Assembly (NCBI RefSeq): GCF_900177725.1 | Contig: NZ_FXAT01000003.1 | Span: 248,001-312,000, forward strand | Origin: Paraburkholderia susongensis | GTDB lineage: Bacteria > Pseudomonadota > Gammaproteobacteria > Burkholderiales > Burkholderiaceae | DNA length: 64,000 nt | Direction: 5' to 3' | In this document: positions 55,647 to 64,000 of the stretch, piece by piece | Layout: each line of letters opens with the position of its first letter | Position numbering within the stretch: position 1 is the stretch's first letter | Position numbers and translations under genes: made by a program | Notes under the pieces: model-generated | Database searches by the model: none | What the model saw: the letters and a program-made list of their open reading frames with translations, nothing else | What the model was told of the DNA's origin: nothing

Positions 55647-57656
55647 TCACTCCGCAGCAACAAGCCTACGCCGACGGGCAATTCGTAGTGCCAGGTCAGG
55701 CGGTAGCATCTCGTTAAATTTGATCAGCTTGACGAGTTCCATTAGTGCATTGTCGTCAATGCACTCCGGAAGCGGTATTTCCGGCTTGATGCGAGGGTCC
55801 CTGCGATAGTCGATTGAAAGACCGTTGAACCGATACGCACCTCGCGCGGCCTCGCGTAACATCCGCGTGCGGTTGGCCAAGGTGCCGGCGAAAGTCCATA
55901 ACTTGAAGCGGGCAGCCGCGACCGCTTGCACAGCACCTGCGGTGACGGGGGTCGCATTGCGAAGGTCTTCGAGCGCGGCCGTCGCGCGCTTCGAGAGAGT
56001 GGCATATTTGACCGTGCCATTTTCCAGCACCACACGTATCGCCTGCGCGAGTTCCGCTCCGAATTCACGCCCTCCTCCCGTCCAGCGAGCCTTGCCCCCC
56101 TCTTTGGCCGGTTCCAGCCAGACGACGCGTTTTTTCCAGTCGATCTCCTTAACCTTCCAGCTGCGCCCCGAGAGCAGCACAAAGTGCGGGCCCTCCTGAG
56201 CTGCGAACACGGACGGATCCAGAAAACCCAATTCCGTGCTCCCGTGTCGGGCCGAAAGCAGTTCGGGGCCGCTGAAGGTAGCCATCAAATCACGGTAGTG
56301 ACTGGCGCCAAAGGCCCGCTCGGCGGCGGGGCCAATCTGCGCGACATCGTCCGGATCGACAAACAGATATTGGCTGGCAGCGAGCCCATCAATTAGCCGC
56401 TCGATGTCGAGGGGGACGAGTTCGGGAAAAGAGCGAAGCAACGTGTCACGCAGACTGCGCCGTGGCACCTGACCCATCTCCAGTACTAGCAGAAGGGTCT
56501 GCTGGGCGACCACGTTCCACGGTTCGGGCGGTGGGCTGGCCGCTTCCACCCAGCCCATCGACCACAGCTGACAGACACCCAGCGCAGTCAGAAGACCCTG
56601 ATCACTGGTCGTCAGGAACAGGCAACTGCGTCGGGATCCTGCCCGGCGACCGCTGCGGCCCATACGCTGCAAAAAAGATCCGACTGAAGCGGGCGAATCG
56701 ATCTGAATCACGCGGTCCAGGTCGCCTACATCGATGCCGAGTTCGAGAGTCGACGTCGCTACGATGACGCAATCGCGCTCCTCAGCGAACGCCGCCTCGG
56801 CATGTCGTCGTTCGCTTGCACTGAGTGAGGCGTGGCTGACGAAAGTGCGCACGCCAAGCCGGTTCAACGACGCTCCGAGCTTTTCCGCACTCGACCGGGA
56901 GTCGCAGAACACAAGACGCTTTTCGCCACGGTACATTCGCGAGACGACTATTGCGGCGTTTTCCAGGTTGCCTACCGCATCGATGGTCACGTCCGCATCG
57001 GTCGATACCGTCGAAGAGCCGACAACCGACCTGTTACCTGAAGGAGCGAACCAGGCGAGTATGTCTTCCGGGTTGCTCACGGTGGCCGACAAGCCTATAC
57101 GCTGGATCGGCAGCGATGTGTACTCGTCGATTCGTGCGAGTACGGATCGCAAATGCCATCCGCGGTCGTCCGCAGCAATCGCATGCAGCTCGTCGGCGAT
57201 GACTGTCCGCACATTGCCGAACCACGACTTCCGCTCCAGCCTCGGCGAAATCAGCATACCTTCGAGCGACTCGGGTGTGGTCAGCAGGATATCCGGCGGC
57301 TCCCGCAGTACGCGCCGTTTTCGACTGTCAGAGACATCGCCGTGCCAGACCTCTACGGTGCGGCCGAGCAAGGCCGCGTATCTGGCCAGCCGCGGTTCCA
57401 GATTATTGAGCAGCGCCTTTATCGGGCAGACATACAGGACACTGAGCCCACGCCACTCTTCGGTGGTCATGCGCGATAGAACTGGGATGATTGCTGCTTC
57501 GGTCTTGCCGCCGGCGGTGGGAGCAAGCAGCAGGCAATGGTGGCCTGAGTGGACCGGATCGATCGCCTGGAGCTGCGTGGGACGCAGCGTACTCCAGCCC
57601 AGAGAATTCACAACGTGGTACTGGACGGCAGGATGCAGGCGCTCGAATGCCGTCAT
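55647..57656 (-). CDS. brxHI: BREX type 2 helicase BrxHI
   Basis: A 669-residue superfamily 2 DNA helicase of the Lhr-like group. Walker A is APTAGGKT (residues 45-52), Walker B ADELHAI (154-160), motif III SAT (190-192). The second RecA domain has KRLVFCDSRSSAEKLG, TSTLELGIDVGDLDRVIQ and QRMGRSGRRAGS. In BREX-2 it is the downstream helicase acting with PglXYZ in restriction and methylation-based phage defence. It overlaps brxD by 4 bp. A fragment of the same gene lies at 39926-40050. Confidence 0.88.
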   Translation of the reverse strand: MTAFERLHPAVQYHVVNSLGWSTLRPTQLQAIDPVHSGHHCLLLAPTAGGKTEAAIIPVLSRMTTEEWRGLSVLYVCPIKALLNNLEPRLARYAALLGRTVEVWHGDVSDSRKRRVLREPPDILLTTPESLEGMLISPRLERKSWFGNVRTVIADELHAIAADDRGWHLRSVLARIDEYTSLPIQRIGLSATVSNPEDILAWFAPSGNRSVVGSSTVSTDADVTIDAVGNLENAAIVVSRMYRGEKRLVFCDSRSSAEKLGASLNRLGVRTFVSHASLSASERRHAEAAFAEERDCVIVATSTLELGIDVGDLDRVIQIDSPASVGSFLQRMGRSGRRAGSRRSCLFLTTSDQGLLTALGVCQLWSMGWVEAASPPPEPWNVVAQQTLLLVLEMGQVPRRSLRDTLLRSFPELVPLDIERLIDGLAASQYLFVDPDDVAQIGPAAERAFGASHYRDLMATFSGPELLSARHGSTELGFLDPSVFAAQEGPHFVLLSGRSWKVKEIDWKKRVVWLEPAKEGGKARWTGGGREFGAELAQAIRVVLENGTVKYATLSKRATAALEDLRNATPVTAGAVQAVAAARFKLWTFAGTLANRTRMLREAARGAYRFNGLSIDYRRDPRIKPEIPLPECIDDNALMELVKLIKFNEMLPPDLALRIARRRRLVAAE

Positions 57657-58966
57657 GGCAGCTCGATGTCGTCGATAGAGTTCGCCCCGGAGGCTGCCCG
57701 TTCATTCACGGTCATCTCGGTGTCTGCAAGGGTCAATTTGTAGTGCTGGCGAGGAGCGAAGTTTTCGTACAGGTCCACCCGATCCAATACGTCGCCAACG
57801 AGTTTCTTGAGGAACAGGCGAGGTGCGACGCCCACCTTTCCGCCAAGCCCACCGGCCACCGCCGTGGCAAGCGTGTCCACGTAAGCGTCGTCCACAAGAC
57901 GACGCAATCGCACTTCGTTGGGTTGTCCACCAGCGTATATGTCCCGCACACGACGGCCCACTTCGACCAGCGCCGAATGATTGAACGGCTGGAGCCGAAT
58001 CTGCACTGCTCGAGGGTTGTCAAACTGACTGTCGGTAGCGAAATCCACGTGGAGCCGCTGAGCCAGTGGCGCGAGACGTTGAACGCCTTGCGGGCCGTCA
58101 TAGAACGCGGGTGTGCCCGTAATGACAAGATAAAGCCCCGGAAAGCGTCCCGCGTCGATCTCATCAATCCACTGCCGAAGCGCATTCAGACCTTTCTCAC
58201 GCGTATCGGCCCTCATCCGTTGCAGCGTCTCAACTTCATCCAATACCAGCAGCAGTCCCGCAAAGCCACTGTCGCGCATGATCGTCAACAGCCCCATGAG
58301 GAAGTTCGTCGCCGTGAAGTGATCGAGATCTCCCTTGACGCCTGCTGCCCGCTTGACGCCTGCGGCGACATTGGGTTGGCCAGCCAGCCAGCTGATCAGG
58401 CCATCGGCCAATTGCACGTTTCCCTCCGAGAGGGCCTTGCGATACGCCCGCAGCACGGCCGAAAAGGCCGGCGCCGACCGGCTGATCAACGCAAGGCGTG
58501 CCTCCATCAGCTCGTTGGTACGTTCGAGCAGAGCCGCTATGTCGCCGGCGTCAGTGCGGCCGTCCGCCAAAACATCCTGCTCGAGCGCGAAGAACCAGCC
58601 GTCGATAATGCTACGGAACGCGCCGCCCGGCATATCGCTCGTGCCCAGCCGCTCGACCAGACGCCGGTAGACGGTTTCGAGCCGATGCAACGGCGTCTCG
58701 GTTTCGTTGATCTGGACTTCGCTCGTAGCAAATCCCTTGGCGCGAGCGCGTTCCTGCAACCAACGTCCGAAAAAAGTCTTGCCGCTGCCGTATTCGCCAC
58801 GTATCGCCTTGAAACCGGCACGGCCTGTGGCTACTGCGTCGAGTTCCGCATCCAGCGCAGGAACTAGTCCCCCGAGCCCCACCGCCAGGGCATCCAGCCC
58901 AGCGTTGGGCACTGTGCCGCGACGCAACGCCGAAATGATCTCCTCCCTTCTGACCGCGCCGATCAT
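57653..58966 (-). CDS. brxD: BREX ATP-binding protein BrxD
   Basis: A 437-residue P-loop ATPase. Walker A is GEYGSGKT (residues 57-64), the Walker B-like segment is GLLLVLDEVETLQRM, and LYLVITGTPAFYDG matches the BrxD/DUF2791 family, a core component of BREX types 2 and 3. It probably couples nucleotide hydrolysis to the defence complex. Overlaps pglZ and brxHI by 4 bp on either side, so all three are translationally coupled. Confidence 0.9.
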   Translation of the reverse strand: MIGAVRREEIISALRRGTVPNAGLDALAVGLGGLVPALDAELDAVATGRAGFKAIRGEYGSGKTFFGRWLQERARAKGFATSEVQINETETPLHRLETVYRRLVERLGTSDMPGGAFRSIIDGWFFALEQDVLADGRTDAGDIAALLERTNELMEARLALISRSAPAFSAVLRAYRKALSEGNVQLADGLISWLAGQPNVAAGVKRAAGVKGDLDHFTATNFLMGLLTIMRDSGFAGLLLVLDEVETLQRMRADTREKGLNALRQWIDEIDAGRFPGLYLVITGTPAFYDGPQGVQRLAPLAQRLHVDFATDSQFDNPRAVQIRLQPFNHSALVEVGRRVRDIYAGGQPNEVRLRRLVDDAYVDTLATAVAGGLGGKVGVAPRLFLKKLVGDVLDRVDLYENFAPRQHYKLTLADTEMTVNERAASGANSIDDIELP

Positions 58967-61674
58967 CGCGAGTCTCCCGCTAACGGAGCGCTAAATTGCT
59001 GCATCAGCAACGCACGGTTGATTTCCACCGTGTCCGATGCGTCGTCCACGGTCAGCACTTGCGCCTGATCGACGTTCAGCATTCTGCGTGCGGCGCTCAG
59101 CATGCCGCCCAGCCGCAGCTCGGGGATACCTAGTCGTTGAGCCAGTGCCGCACGCGTCAGCTTTCCGCCCCGTTCGTCGAGCGAGTGGAGAAGCGTGCGC
59201 ATCTGCTCGTCCGGCAACGCAACGCGTGCAGCGAGCTGACGCTGTGAAGCGTATAGCGCAGACGTCAGGACCACTGCGACCCAGTCAGCCGCTTCCGGCG
59301 CGGATATCCGTTGCAGCACCGGGATGTCCTCGTCGCCAAACAAGCCGACCTGTGCAGCCGGCGTGGCCGGAGCCCGTTTGGCCGGTGTCCTGGTGACCGG
59401 GGTGGGTTGCGCAGGCCTGGATGTCGGCTCCGGCAGATCCCACCATACAGGCTGCTGCGGCGGAGCGGGCATCCAGTCGCCGACATTGACACCGAATGGC
59501 GCGAGAACAGTCATCGGCACGATGGCTTCAGCGAGCGACGCTCCACCGTGATAGCCATTCTTGCGGCCGGTATAACGGGCAGATTCGCTCCAGATGCAAA
59601 TCACCTGATTGTTCCCCTCTGGTGTCAGGACTCGGTCGCCGGACAGCATGATCTCGCCGGGGTCCGAGATCTGCGAACCGGCGCGCCAACGGTCGTTGAT
59701 TCCACCAGGAATCTGGCTGCTGTCTTCTTCCAGCATGTGCCCGTGATCCGCGGTGACGATCACGATACGCCGGGAGTCCCGTGCCTCGCGCAGCAGCGGC
59801 AACAGCAGCCGGAGGTCTTCCAGGTTCCATCGCTGGTGCAGCTGGTCAGGTCCGCTTAGATGGTCGTCGACGGCGTTGTAGACCACGCCCACCACCTTTT
59901 GCGACGCATTGGCAAGCGCCTCGCGCACACCGGCGGAAAGACTGCCCCCCGCGCTTAAGTCGCCCTTGTGAAACAGTTTCGGTGAATGAATCGTACCGCT
60001 GTGATGCAACAGCGCCGGATAGGTACGAAATGCTGTCTTTTCGTTGCTTGCGGCCCCAACGGCGATTCGGCCGCACAACAGACTCGTACGGCTCACGGCA
60101 GTGACCGTTGGGAACGCTGCCAGTCCGAGCAACGGTTTGCCGCTGGCCTCGGGGGCAAGCTCGACCCAACCGTGACGTTCCGGCCGCTCGAAAAGCTCGC
60201 GAAAGATCGACAGGCTGAGCCCGTCAACGACGAGAAGCAACACAGGGTGGGACGACGCCAGTCGGCCCACCAGCTCTTGCAGTACGGATTCGACCGGAAG
60301 AACGCGCTCTCCGGCAGACGTCGACTCGCGCAGGCCGGTCGCAAGTGTCGTGGCGAACCCTTTGTTCAACTGATCGCGGCGCTGGGAAACCACAAGCCGC
60401 AACGACGCGTAAGCCGCAGATAACTCCGGTAATTCGTCGCCTCCCAGCAGCTTGAAGCGAGCCCAGTCGACGAACGCACCGTCGTCCGCATACGTCGCGA
60501 TGTGCTGCGCCAGATTCGCGGTAGCCGATGGCGCACGCAGCAGCCAGCGCGCCAGCCGCCGGGCCATGCGAACCCGTTCGACGCGTAGCGGTTGCGAAGG
60601 CGCGAGATGATGATCGGTCACAGCGTTGGTCGCGTCCTCCAGTTGCGCCGCATGCGCATCGGTCGGCGTCGACACATGTTCGCTCAACACCTGTGCGAAT
60701 CGTGCGAGGCGTTGTTCGAAGCCGCGCGGCAGCCAGTCACTCCTGTATGCAAAGTCCCCTACGCGTAGTTCCCGCATGATCGCGTCGGCGCGTTCGAGCG
60801 TCGCCATTGCGTCTTCGGGCGACGTATGTTCGAGCAGTCGCGTAGCCTGGCTGGCCCATTCCCGGCCTTCAGATACCGAAATATGCTGGTCGGCGGCATA
60901 CCGCTCCATGCGAACCGCGGCTTGCGCAAGCTCGGATATCCCTTCGGCGGCAGTACTGAATACGACGTCGCAAACCAGGCCAAGCGACGCTGCATCGAAT
61001 CCTCTTCCTGCTTCGATGCAGCGCACGATCAACGAGCCCGCCGGCCCTGCGTGGCTGCTCATCCATTGCAGGATGTCGCGACGGGCCTTGGGCGCCAGTT
61101 TGTCCAGCAGCACCGGTAAATCCGGGCGTTGTGCCCAGCGCATCAGCGCGGCGGCGTCGGATTGCGTGGCATCGAGACCGAGGCAAAGGCGAAATACTTC
61201 ACGCCAAGCGGTCTTCAAATCCAGAAAGTCTCCGGGTACCGGCGTGAATGGCTCGCCGTCTGCGCTGTCGATCAGCATGTCGGGCATCCAGTCGTAGCGA
61301 CCCAGACGGGCATCCGTTTCCTTCGCCCCAAACATCTCGCGCAGGATTTCCCATCCTTTCGGCTGAAAAATGCGCGCGCGCGCCAGCCTCGCGGCCACGT
61401 CCCACGGAACGTCCGTGTCCCTTAGGGGCGTCATCAGGATCAGGCCGTCCGTGCCCGCACCGGCGGTTTCGAGGTCCGTCAGCGCTTCGCGCAGCGCCAG
61501 CCGGCTTTCGCACCAGCGCAGGTTGTAACGCCGGCCGGCCCGTTGCAGGAATTCCGGCCACTGTCCCTTTGTCGACGCACGAATCGCCACGACGGAGGCG
61601 TCAGCGTCGCGTTGCAAGACCGAGTCGAGTTGGGCGCCGATCTGTGCGATCGAAACGATCTGCGTTGAGCTCAA
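58963..61674 (-). CDS. pglZ: BREX type 2 PglZ
   Basis: A 903-residue protein of the alkaline-phosphatase superfamily, the marker of BREX systems. The metal-binding core is visible as HPVLLLVVDGLSLSIFRELFE and, further on, RRIVIVTADHGHMLEED, followed by GGASLAEAIVPMTVL. The C-terminal part after a proline-rich linker (PTPVTRTPAKRAPATPAA) is a winged-helix-like region. Length and N-terminus fit the BREX-2 form. PglZ is thought to counteract or regulate the toxicity of PglX methylation. It overlaps pglY by 4 bp. Confidence 0.93.
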   Translation of the reverse strand: MSSTQIVSIAQIGAQLDSVLQRDADASVVAIRASTKGQWPEFLQRAGRRYNLRWCESRLALREALTDLETAGAGTDGLILMTPLRDTDVPWDVAARLARARIFQPKGWEILREMFGAKETDARLGRYDWMPDMLIDSADGEPFTPVPGDFLDLKTAWREVFRLCLGLDATQSDAAALMRWAQRPDLPVLLDKLAPKARRDILQWMSSHAGPAGSLIVRCIEAGRGFDAASLGLVCDVVFSTAAEGISELAQAAVRMERYAADQHISVSEGREWASQATRLLEHTSPEDAMATLERADAIMRELRVGDFAYRSDWLPRGFEQRLARFAQVLSEHVSTPTDAHAAQLEDATNAVTDHHLAPSQPLRVERVRMARRLARWLLRAPSATANLAQHIATYADDGAFVDWARFKLLGGDELPELSAAYASLRLVVSQRRDQLNKGFATTLATGLRESTSAGERVLPVESVLQELVGRLASSHPVLLLVVDGLSLSIFRELFERPERHGWVELAPEASGKPLLGLAAFPTVTAVSRTSLLCGRIAVGAASNEKTAFRTYPALLHHSGTIHSPKLFHKGDLSAGGSLSAGVREALANASQKVVGVVYNAVDDHLSGPDQLHQRWNLEDLRLLLPLLREARDSRRIVIVTADHGHMLEEDSSQIPGGINDRWRAGSQISDPGEIMLSGDRVLTPEGNNQVICIWSESARYTGRKNGYHGGASLAEAIVPMTVLAPFGVNVGDWMPAPPQQPVWWDLPEPTSRPAQPTPVTRTPAKRAPATPAAQVGLFGDEDIPVLQRISAPEAADWVAVVLTSALYASQRQLAARVALPDEQMRTLLHSLDERGGKLTRAALAQRLGIPELRLGGMLSAARRMLNVDQAQVLTVDDASDTVEINRALLMQQFSAPLAGDSR

Positions 61675-64000
61675 TGTTGTGTTCCCCCTCTGCGCTGCAA
61701 GCGCCAGTGCAGGGTCAGCTCCAGCTCGGCGTCGTTGTCCAGCTTCGCCTTGATCTGCTGAAGGAGCGCCGATGCCGACTGGGCATCCAGATCCGCGCGC
61801 TGGCTCTCTTCAACGACTATCGTGGGCACGTCGCTGGTGGGCTCCGGCGTTTGAAACGGCGGCGGCGGTTCGGTGGACTCCGGTTGCGTGGCAGGTGGCC
61901 TGTCTGTTGCCGCAGAGGATGGTCCCGGTTTAGCCGGCTCGGACAACAGGCTGACCGCATCGCGGACCAGCTCGCCCAGCTTGATCTTTAGCCCAATGAC
62001 ATGCTCGTCGTTGCGCAGCAATTCGGCTAGCTGCTCGGCGAGCCGTTGACCGTCAGCCTGCCGGTGGTCGGACAGATTGCGGACTGCATCGAAGAGTTGC
62101 CAGTTGCCCTGCCGCAGTGCGTCTACCGCGGCCTGTGCCTGAGCGATCGCGATGCCGACTGCGGTTTCGGAGGTTTCGAGCGACATGGTGGCGAGAGTCA
62201 TCACCAGCGTGGAATCCTCAGCATTCGCCAGCGCAGCGAGCAGCGCCTGCGCGGACTCCGCCGTGCGTTGACGCGCACCCGACTCGCCGGGAGCATAGCG
62301 GGCCGCGCGATCGGCCACCGCCGACACGAGGCTCGCGACCGTAGCACGTTGCGCGCCGGCCTTCTGCGTAACATCCGACACCAGCTTGCCCACGTTGGCC
62401 GCGTTCAATGTCTGCGCCGGTACGAGGCCGAAAACGCTGGATGCGCGTTGAAGCGCGATCTGCCAGTGCGCCGCCGACGGCAACTGCTCCTCGCGAAGTT
62501 CCGCGTCGTCCGGCAGCCGGTCAATGTCAGGTTCGAAAGGGCCGCCGTGGTACAGGAAACGGCGGTTCGTCTGTGCCGAAAAAGCCAGGATCAAGAGGTT
62601 CTGTAGCTCCGTCGGCAAACCCATTGGCCTCGGCTGATCGATCCATTCGCGCAGCTTCCCGACGGTCAACGGCCCACCGCCTTCGAGCGCGATGCGTTGC
62701 GTAAAGTGGGACTGCCAGTAAGTCTCGATCAGCAAGTGCGTCTCGGCCATCTGACCGAGTTTCAACGGGTTGACGATGGAGCGCACGATTCTTCGCGACG
62801 CCTGATCTGCGACGAGGCTTCGCTGTTGTGGAGCATCGATCGCGGTTCGGACTTCAGTCCAGACTTTCCTCACATTGGGAAGCTTGATTTCGTTGTCAAA
62901 CAGCGGATGTGCCGGGTACTGATGGGTAAAAAGCTGACCTAGCAGATCTTCAAAAGCAGCCTTGAAATCGGCGCCGACGGGTGGTCTTGGCGTCAGCGTC
63001 GGATCGAGTGAGCGGAACTGTTGCTCCGCAGTGAGGACATGAGACACCGCTTCTTCTGGCTGCGTGGAGATGCCGTATGCGACCTCGAGCGCACTACGGA
63101 GCTTTGCCCGTAGCGAATCGCGCTGGTTTCTGGCCAGAACCCGAGCCTGCGCGCGATCGACAATGGACAGATGAGCCGCGTGCTGGTCGAAGCGTTCACC
63201 CTGGAGGATGTAGTCGAGAATGACATATCGGCCGAGGTCATTCAATGCCTTCTGGCTCAGGAAAGACGGCAGCCACACGAGGGTCCGGGTGCTCCCGCCA
63301 CGGTAATCGCCCAGTCGGGCCAGATCGTCGTTGGGAGTCCGATTGGGTTCGTCGAACGGAAAGTCGAGGATAACGCTCCAGGCGCCGGAGCGGCCCTTGA
63401 GTTCCTCGTCCCGCATTTCACGCACGTTTGCGTAAAACACCTCAGCCTCGCGCTTCGTACCGCGCCAGGAAAAGTCATAGGTCAGAAAGAGCCCACCGTT
63501 GTCCTGCATGCCCAACTGGTCGAACAGGAGTTCGCGCACCTTCTTGCGGCGGTTGCCCGGGTTATCTATGGCCTTCGCCTGATCCAGCACCCGTTCGAGA
63601 TCGACACCGGTGATCTGGATCGATACCAGTGGGTTGCCATCTTCCGTGACCTTGATTTCGCCGATTTCGCCAGCCCAGTCACGGACCTTACGCAGCACCT
63701 GCTGCGCCTCCTGTCCGGGAATGGGTGACCTAAATGTGCCGTGATTCAACGCGGCGAGCCGTTGAGCTGTCAGCGCCTTCAGCGATTCGACATTCGGCAC
63801 CAGTGCGGACAGCAGCAAGGTCTTTAGCAGTCGCGCATCGTTGCGCAGATTTCTCGCAAGAGTGGGATCGGCCTGCCCCAGTTTGCAGGCTTCCCATGTC
63901 ACGCCATGTTTAGCCTCAAGCATCGGCAGCAGGCGCTGGTTGTAAAGCCGTTTTGCGTTTTCGAATTGCACGCGCATTGCTTCGAACGGCTCGTCGCCGT
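61671..64000 (-). CDS. pglY: BREX type 2 PglY, N-terminus beyond window
   Basis: The frame stays open through the right edge (GDEPFEAMRVQFENAKRLYNQ at the cut), leaving about 776 residues, so roughly the last 60% of a usual 1200-1300-residue PglY is present. Visible segments include GNRRKKVRELLFDQLGM and SVILDFPFDEPNRTPNDDLARL; a proline-rich stretch (residues about 700-730) and a charged C-terminal helix follow. The ATPase P-loop expected near the N-terminus is outside the window. PglY is a core ATPase-like component of the Pgl/BREX-2 complex. First visible gene of pglY-pglZ-brxD-brxHI. Confidence 0.9.
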   Translation of the reverse strand, partial: GDEPFEAMRVQFENAKRLYNQRLLPMLEAKHGVTWEACKLGQADPTLARNLRNDARLLKTLLLSALVPNVESLKALTAQRLAALNHGTFRSPIPGQEAQQVLRKVRDWAGEIGEIKVTEDGNPLVSIQITGVDLERVLDQAKAIDNPGNRRKKVRELLFDQLGMQDNGGLFLTYDFSWRGTKREAEVFYANVREMRDEELKGRSGAWSVILDFPFDEPNRTPNDDLARLGDYRGGSTRTLVWLPSFLSQKALNDLGRYVILDYILQGERFDQHAAHLSIVDRAQARVLARNQRDSLRAKLRSALEVAYGISTQPEEAVSHVLTAEQQFRSLDPTLTPRPPVGADFKAAFEDLLGQLFTHQYPAHPLFDNEIKLPNVRKVWTEVRTAIDAPQQRSLVADQASRRIVRSIVNPLKLGQMAETHLLIETYWQSHFTQRIALEGGGPLTVGKLREWIDQPRPMGLPTELQNLLILAFSAQTNRRFLYHGGPFEPDIDRLPDDAELREEQLPSAAHWQIALQRASSVFGLVPAQTLNAANVGKLVSDVTQKAGAQRATVASLVSAVADRAARYAPGESGARQRTAESAQALLAALANAEDSTLVMTLATMSLETSETAVGIAIAQAQAAVDALRQGNWQLFDAVRNLSDHRQADGQRLAEQLAELLRNDEHVIGLKIKLGELVRDAVSLLSEPAKPGPSSAATDRPPATQPESTEPPPPFQTPEPTSDVPTIVVEESQRADLDAQSASALLQQIKAKLDNDAELELTLHWRLQRRGGTQH

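Noticed and set aside
1..64000. CRISPR arrays, tRNA and rRNA genes
   Set aside because: No regularly spaced repeats, no tRNA-like cloverleaf ends and no rRNA sequence were noticed on reading both strands.

Overview
The window is high-GC DNA with closely packed operons and frequent GTG and TTG starts. Its gene content (an OmpC-type Burkholderia porin, a MocR-type TauR, xsc/pta, a SauRSTU-like cluster) fits a member of the Burkholderiaceae, most likely Burkholderia, Paraburkholderia or Caballeronia. I saw no rRNA, tRNA or CRISPR array.

Bases 1-5.7 kb hold a small catabolic cluster. It has two nitrilase-superfamily enzymes (one cut by the window edge), a LysR regulator, a porin, a small dimeric-barrel-like protein and an MFS importer.

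Bases 6.4-36.9 kb look like one large C2-sulfonate catabolic island whose modules converge on sulfoacetaldehyde. They are: a taurine-type ABC importer (tauABC) with its MocR regulator TauR; the shared lower pathway xsc (sulfoacetaldehyde to sulfite and acetyl phosphate) and pta (acetyl phosphate to acetyl-CoA); an APC permease with a DAO-type FAD oxidoreductase that could deaminate taurine; an IclR-GMC dehydrogenase-MHS transporter trio resembling isethionate genes (iseR/J/U); a sodium symporter, DUF3311 protein, amidohydrolase and CobW-type GTPase that could take up and hydrolyse an N-acyl sulfonate such as N-acetyltaurine; and sauU-sauT-sauS divergent from sauR for sulfoacetate. A CobS/CobT chelatase-like pair sits in the middle without other corrin genes. 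No sulfite oxidase or sulfite exporter is present in the window.

Bases 36.9-40.1 kb are a mosaic: an IS3-type remnant, a secreted lipoprotein alpha-galactosidase (GH27) with two C-terminal beta-sandwich modules, and a 125-bp piece of the same brxHI helicase gene found intact 17 kb away. Bases 40.1-53.1 kb hold an FmdB/adenosine-kinase/Ap4A phosphorylase trio, a Liv-type ABC importer with a fused LivM-LivG protein, a DadA/racemase/DUF1989 group, CDGSH and universal stress proteins, a two-domain SagB-type oxidoreductase and small proteins.

Bases 53.3-64.0 kb are a defence region on the minus strand: a degenerate IS3 copy, a frameshifted and truncated DUF6361-like gene, then brxHI, brxD, pglZ and pglY (open at the window edge). 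Every junction in that series is a 4-bp overlap. This is a type 2 BREX (Pgl) locus; pglX and pglW would be expected beyond the right edge.
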